Below are positions 62,201 through 64,000 of a DNA stretch of 64,000 bases, piece by piece. Under the pieces are notes generated by a model. It worked only from the letters and a program-made list of their open reading frames with translations. It did no database searches and was not told the origin of the DNA. The first letter of the stretch is position 1; every line of letters begins with the position of its first letter. The translations under genes and the position numbers were made by a program. The stretch is from Musa acuminata AAA Group (Eukaryota; Streptophyta; Magnoliopsida; Zingiberales; Musaceae): contig NC_088355.1 of the NCBI RefSeq assembly GCF_036884655.1, forward strand, positions 36,981,001 to 37,045,000, given 5' to 3'.

Positions 62201-62581
62201 TATCAACAGAATTAAGTCCAAAAATTTTCGGTAGCTGGATTTAACAGACAGACACAACAACATGAAGGATGTTCAATTTCATAAGCACTTTGACAGTCAG
62301 CAATACATATTTAAATTATCATACTTCAAATATAACAGAAACAAAACATCCAAAATATTAAAGGTTTCGGCTTGGAGAAAACAATCAATGTGTAAAATTG
62401 ACTATAGGTGTTAACTGATGAATCATGTAAAAAAATGATCATATGAGATCATATGCTTTATCATAACTAACCTCCTTCCCATCATAGTTGCATATTATTG
62501 TATTAGTAACACCCATACGATGTATATTAGCTGATAGTGATTTGAGCCTGGTCTCTTTGAATTCATTTGCATAGATTATTC
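59237..62581 (-). CDS. NOP2: NOP2-type rRNA (cytosine-C5) methyltransferase, 3' part only
   Basis: Exons in transcript order: 62581-62472, 62234-62166, 62064-61990, 60961-60869, 60784-60705, 60624-60525, 59693-59422, 59288-59237. All join in frame; the first begins in phase 1, so upstream exons lie beyond an intron and probably past the window edge. NOP2/NSUN1 is a nucleolar SAM-dependent enzyme that methylates large-subunit rRNA and acts in 60S assembly. Visible are IIYANEFK and [16 protein letters not shown] of the Rossmann fold, motif [14 protein letters not shown] with the conserved Cys, motif VI YSTCSM with the second Cys, and [28 protein letters not shown] and MEGFFVAK. A Lys/Ser-rich tail ends [17 protein letters not shown], a nucleolar-localisation type. 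In motif IV a Thr stands where Ser is usual. The AdoMet loop is not in the window. Confidence 0.92.
59971..60130. repeat. Perfect 80-bp tandem duplication in a NOP2 intron
   Basis: Copies at 59971-60050 and 60051-60130 are identical as read, beginning tcaaagaaaaattggacaag. It lies in the intron between exons ending at 60525 and starting at 59693. Confidence 0.95.
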
Positions 62582-63099
62582 CTGAAAACATCAAAGTGAA
62601 TCAACTTATAAATATTACAAAATTCAGTAGTTTGCCTTGGAAGTGACAACAAAATAAAAGAACACATCAATTAAAGAATTGACAACTCAAAATACCACAA
62701 TAAAAAGTTTAACCACCAAAGAGCACTTAGCACACTTTTTTTAAGTTAATAGCCATGTGTAACAAAGTGATATATCATGATCTAAAATCGCCATACTTTG
62801 TCATGACATCATGGTTGATGCAGTATCTAAAACTCTTGAAATATCTTGTTTTTTAAAAATCAATGTCTGAGTCCATTATAATATGCTTGATTATCAGTAT
62901 CACACAAATAAACAATCCAATTTCAGCCAAATTTTGTTGATTTTTATCTACAGGAACTGATTGGAATTAAACAATCAATCAAATTCAACTCAGGTAGGCC
63001 GATTTTGACCAATAGTGGAGACCATCAATATCTTTAATGCTATGGATAAGTTAATAAATTTTCTTTATAGTTTCTTATTCAATAAGATGGAGAGATCGA

Positions 63100-63660
63100 T
63101 GAGGAAATTATTCATAGAATAAAAACAAGATAGTTAAAATGGTGTGAGGCGTCAGGAGTCATGTGTGAACATCGGATACCCTTGAAATTAAGAGAAAAAA
63201 ATTGTAAAACAATTGTGAGATCAACAATGATTTATCGATCTGAGTGTTGGATAGTTAAGAAATAACATATATAAAAAATTTATATTGTCGAAATGAGAAT
63301 GTCGAAATAGATGTATAGAGTTACTAAGAAAGATAGGAAAAGAAATACATTTATTTGTGAACAACTAGGTATTGCTTCGATAGATGATAAGATGAGAGAA
63401 ACTTGTTTAAGATGATATAAGCATGTGCTTACGAGACCTCCGAATGTAGTAATCAAAAGACGAAAAATGATTAATGTTAGTGGTACAAGGAAGTAAAGAA
63501 AGACCTAAAAAGACTTTAATAAAAACTATAAATAAAGACTTAAGTACTCTGAACTTAAATAAACATGTGATTTTTTACAAATATCAATGATGACAAATGA
63601 TCCACGTAGCCGATCACAAATAGTTGAGACTTATAGCTTTATTGTTGTTATTATGTATAT
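63100..63660 (+). pseudogene. LINE (non-LTR retrotransposon) 3' fragment in the NOP2 intron
   Basis: Plus-strand translation with stops and shifts matches the end of plant L1-type reverse transcriptase ORFs: IYRSECWIVKK, EMRMSK, VTKKDRKRN, QLGIASIDDKMRETCLR, KTLIKTINKDLSTLNLNKHV and HVAD. A TTGTTGTTAT tail follows at about 63640. It is 5'-truncated, dead, and lies antisense to NOP2. Confidence 0.7.
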
Positions 63661-64000
63661 GTAAAACATGAATTAACTATTTTTCTAAAATATATGTTCT
63701 ATTCGTTTAATGCAATTTTTATCTTTTATATTTCAATTCCATATTTCTTTTAGAAAGTTAATATCTTAAATTATATTCATGACCAATATAGATTCTACTA
63801 ATAAAATCCATTTGATCCCAATCATTATATTAAAGCAAGAAAACCATCCACATCTTCTACTCATGGTCATTTAAGTTAAATGAGAGTCAAGTTCGTAAAA
63901 GATAAATGTCACTGAAATGACTTTTCATACCCAAAATGTGCCTTTAAAAAAACCAAAATTGTGTACCTTCCAATTTCTCCAATATTTTTATGGGCTTTCT

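Noticed and set aside
63967..64000. A frame-compatible end of exon with a GT donor (GGAAG followed by GTACAC, minus strand) that could precede the NOP2 exon at 62581
   Set aside because: It would encode KPIKILEKLE before the Gly, where NOP2 proteins have a very conserved AALMKNT-like stretch. The frame fit is one chance in three, so I do not count it as an exon.

Overview
The window is nuclear DNA of a flowering plant. Genes are split by many introns (16 coding exons over 23 kb in one case). Coding 5' ends are GC-rich while introns and intergenic DNA are AT-rich. Plant LTR, hAT and LINE elements are common, and every recognisable protein has its best remembered relatives in land plants. The coding style and repeat families suggest a monocot, possibly Musaceae (banana/ensete); that placement is inference only.

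Layout. (1) 1-4.5 kb: a small tandemly duplicated gene (3' piece at 1-81, full copy at 2766-2936) separated by AT microsatellites and a block of unclear, possibly organellar, origin. (2) 4797-10188 (+): a nine-exon BIM2-type bHLH transcription factor (341 aa), with a GC-AG intron inside the bHLH. (3) 11486-14813 (-): an eight-exon GT106/O-fucosyltransferase-like gene of the rhamnogalacturonan-I rhamnosyltransferase type (499 aa), tail-to-tail with BIM2. (4) 15.8-22.1 kb: nested, decayed LTR retrotransposons: duplicated LTR-like units, Ty3/gypsy RNase H and integrase with many stops, and downstream an antisense coiled-coil reading frame. (5) 22.1-25.6 kb: no recognised gene. (6) 25800-26252 (+): an intronless classical arabinogalactan protein with a clear TATA box. 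(7) 27517-50241 (-): the complete UPF2 nonsense-mediated decay factor (16 coding exons, 1192 aa). Its introns carry an intact 855-bp hAT-like element with a perfect 8-bp target duplication, a truncated relative split by an LTR, a 196-bp hAT-like MITE and several microsatellites. Upstream lie two tandemly duplicated putative non-coding first exons. (8) 52515-55197 (-): a two-exon AGC-VIII kinase of the D6PK/PVPK-1 type (618 aa). (9) 56.5-59.2 kb: intergenic. (10) 59237-62581 (-): the 3' part of NOP2, an rRNA cytosine-5 methyltransferase; its 5' part lies beyond the right edge, after an intron holding an antisense LINE fragment.

The genes are not a functional cluster: brassinosteroid/shade transcription (BIM2), pectin biosynthesis (RRT), cell-surface glycoprotein (AGP), mRNA surveillance (UPF2), auxin-transport kinase (D6PK type) and ribosome biogenesis (NOP2). 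Exon joins were checked by reading frame: summed coding lengths are divisible by three for all complete genes (1026, 1500, 453, 3579 and 1857 nt). I saw no CRISPR, operon or bacterial feature and no convincing tRNA or rRNA gene. The least ordinary material is the splice-site oddities in BIM2, the duplicated first exons of UPF2, the TE insertions sharing a target octamer and the antisense ORF of the gypsy remnant.
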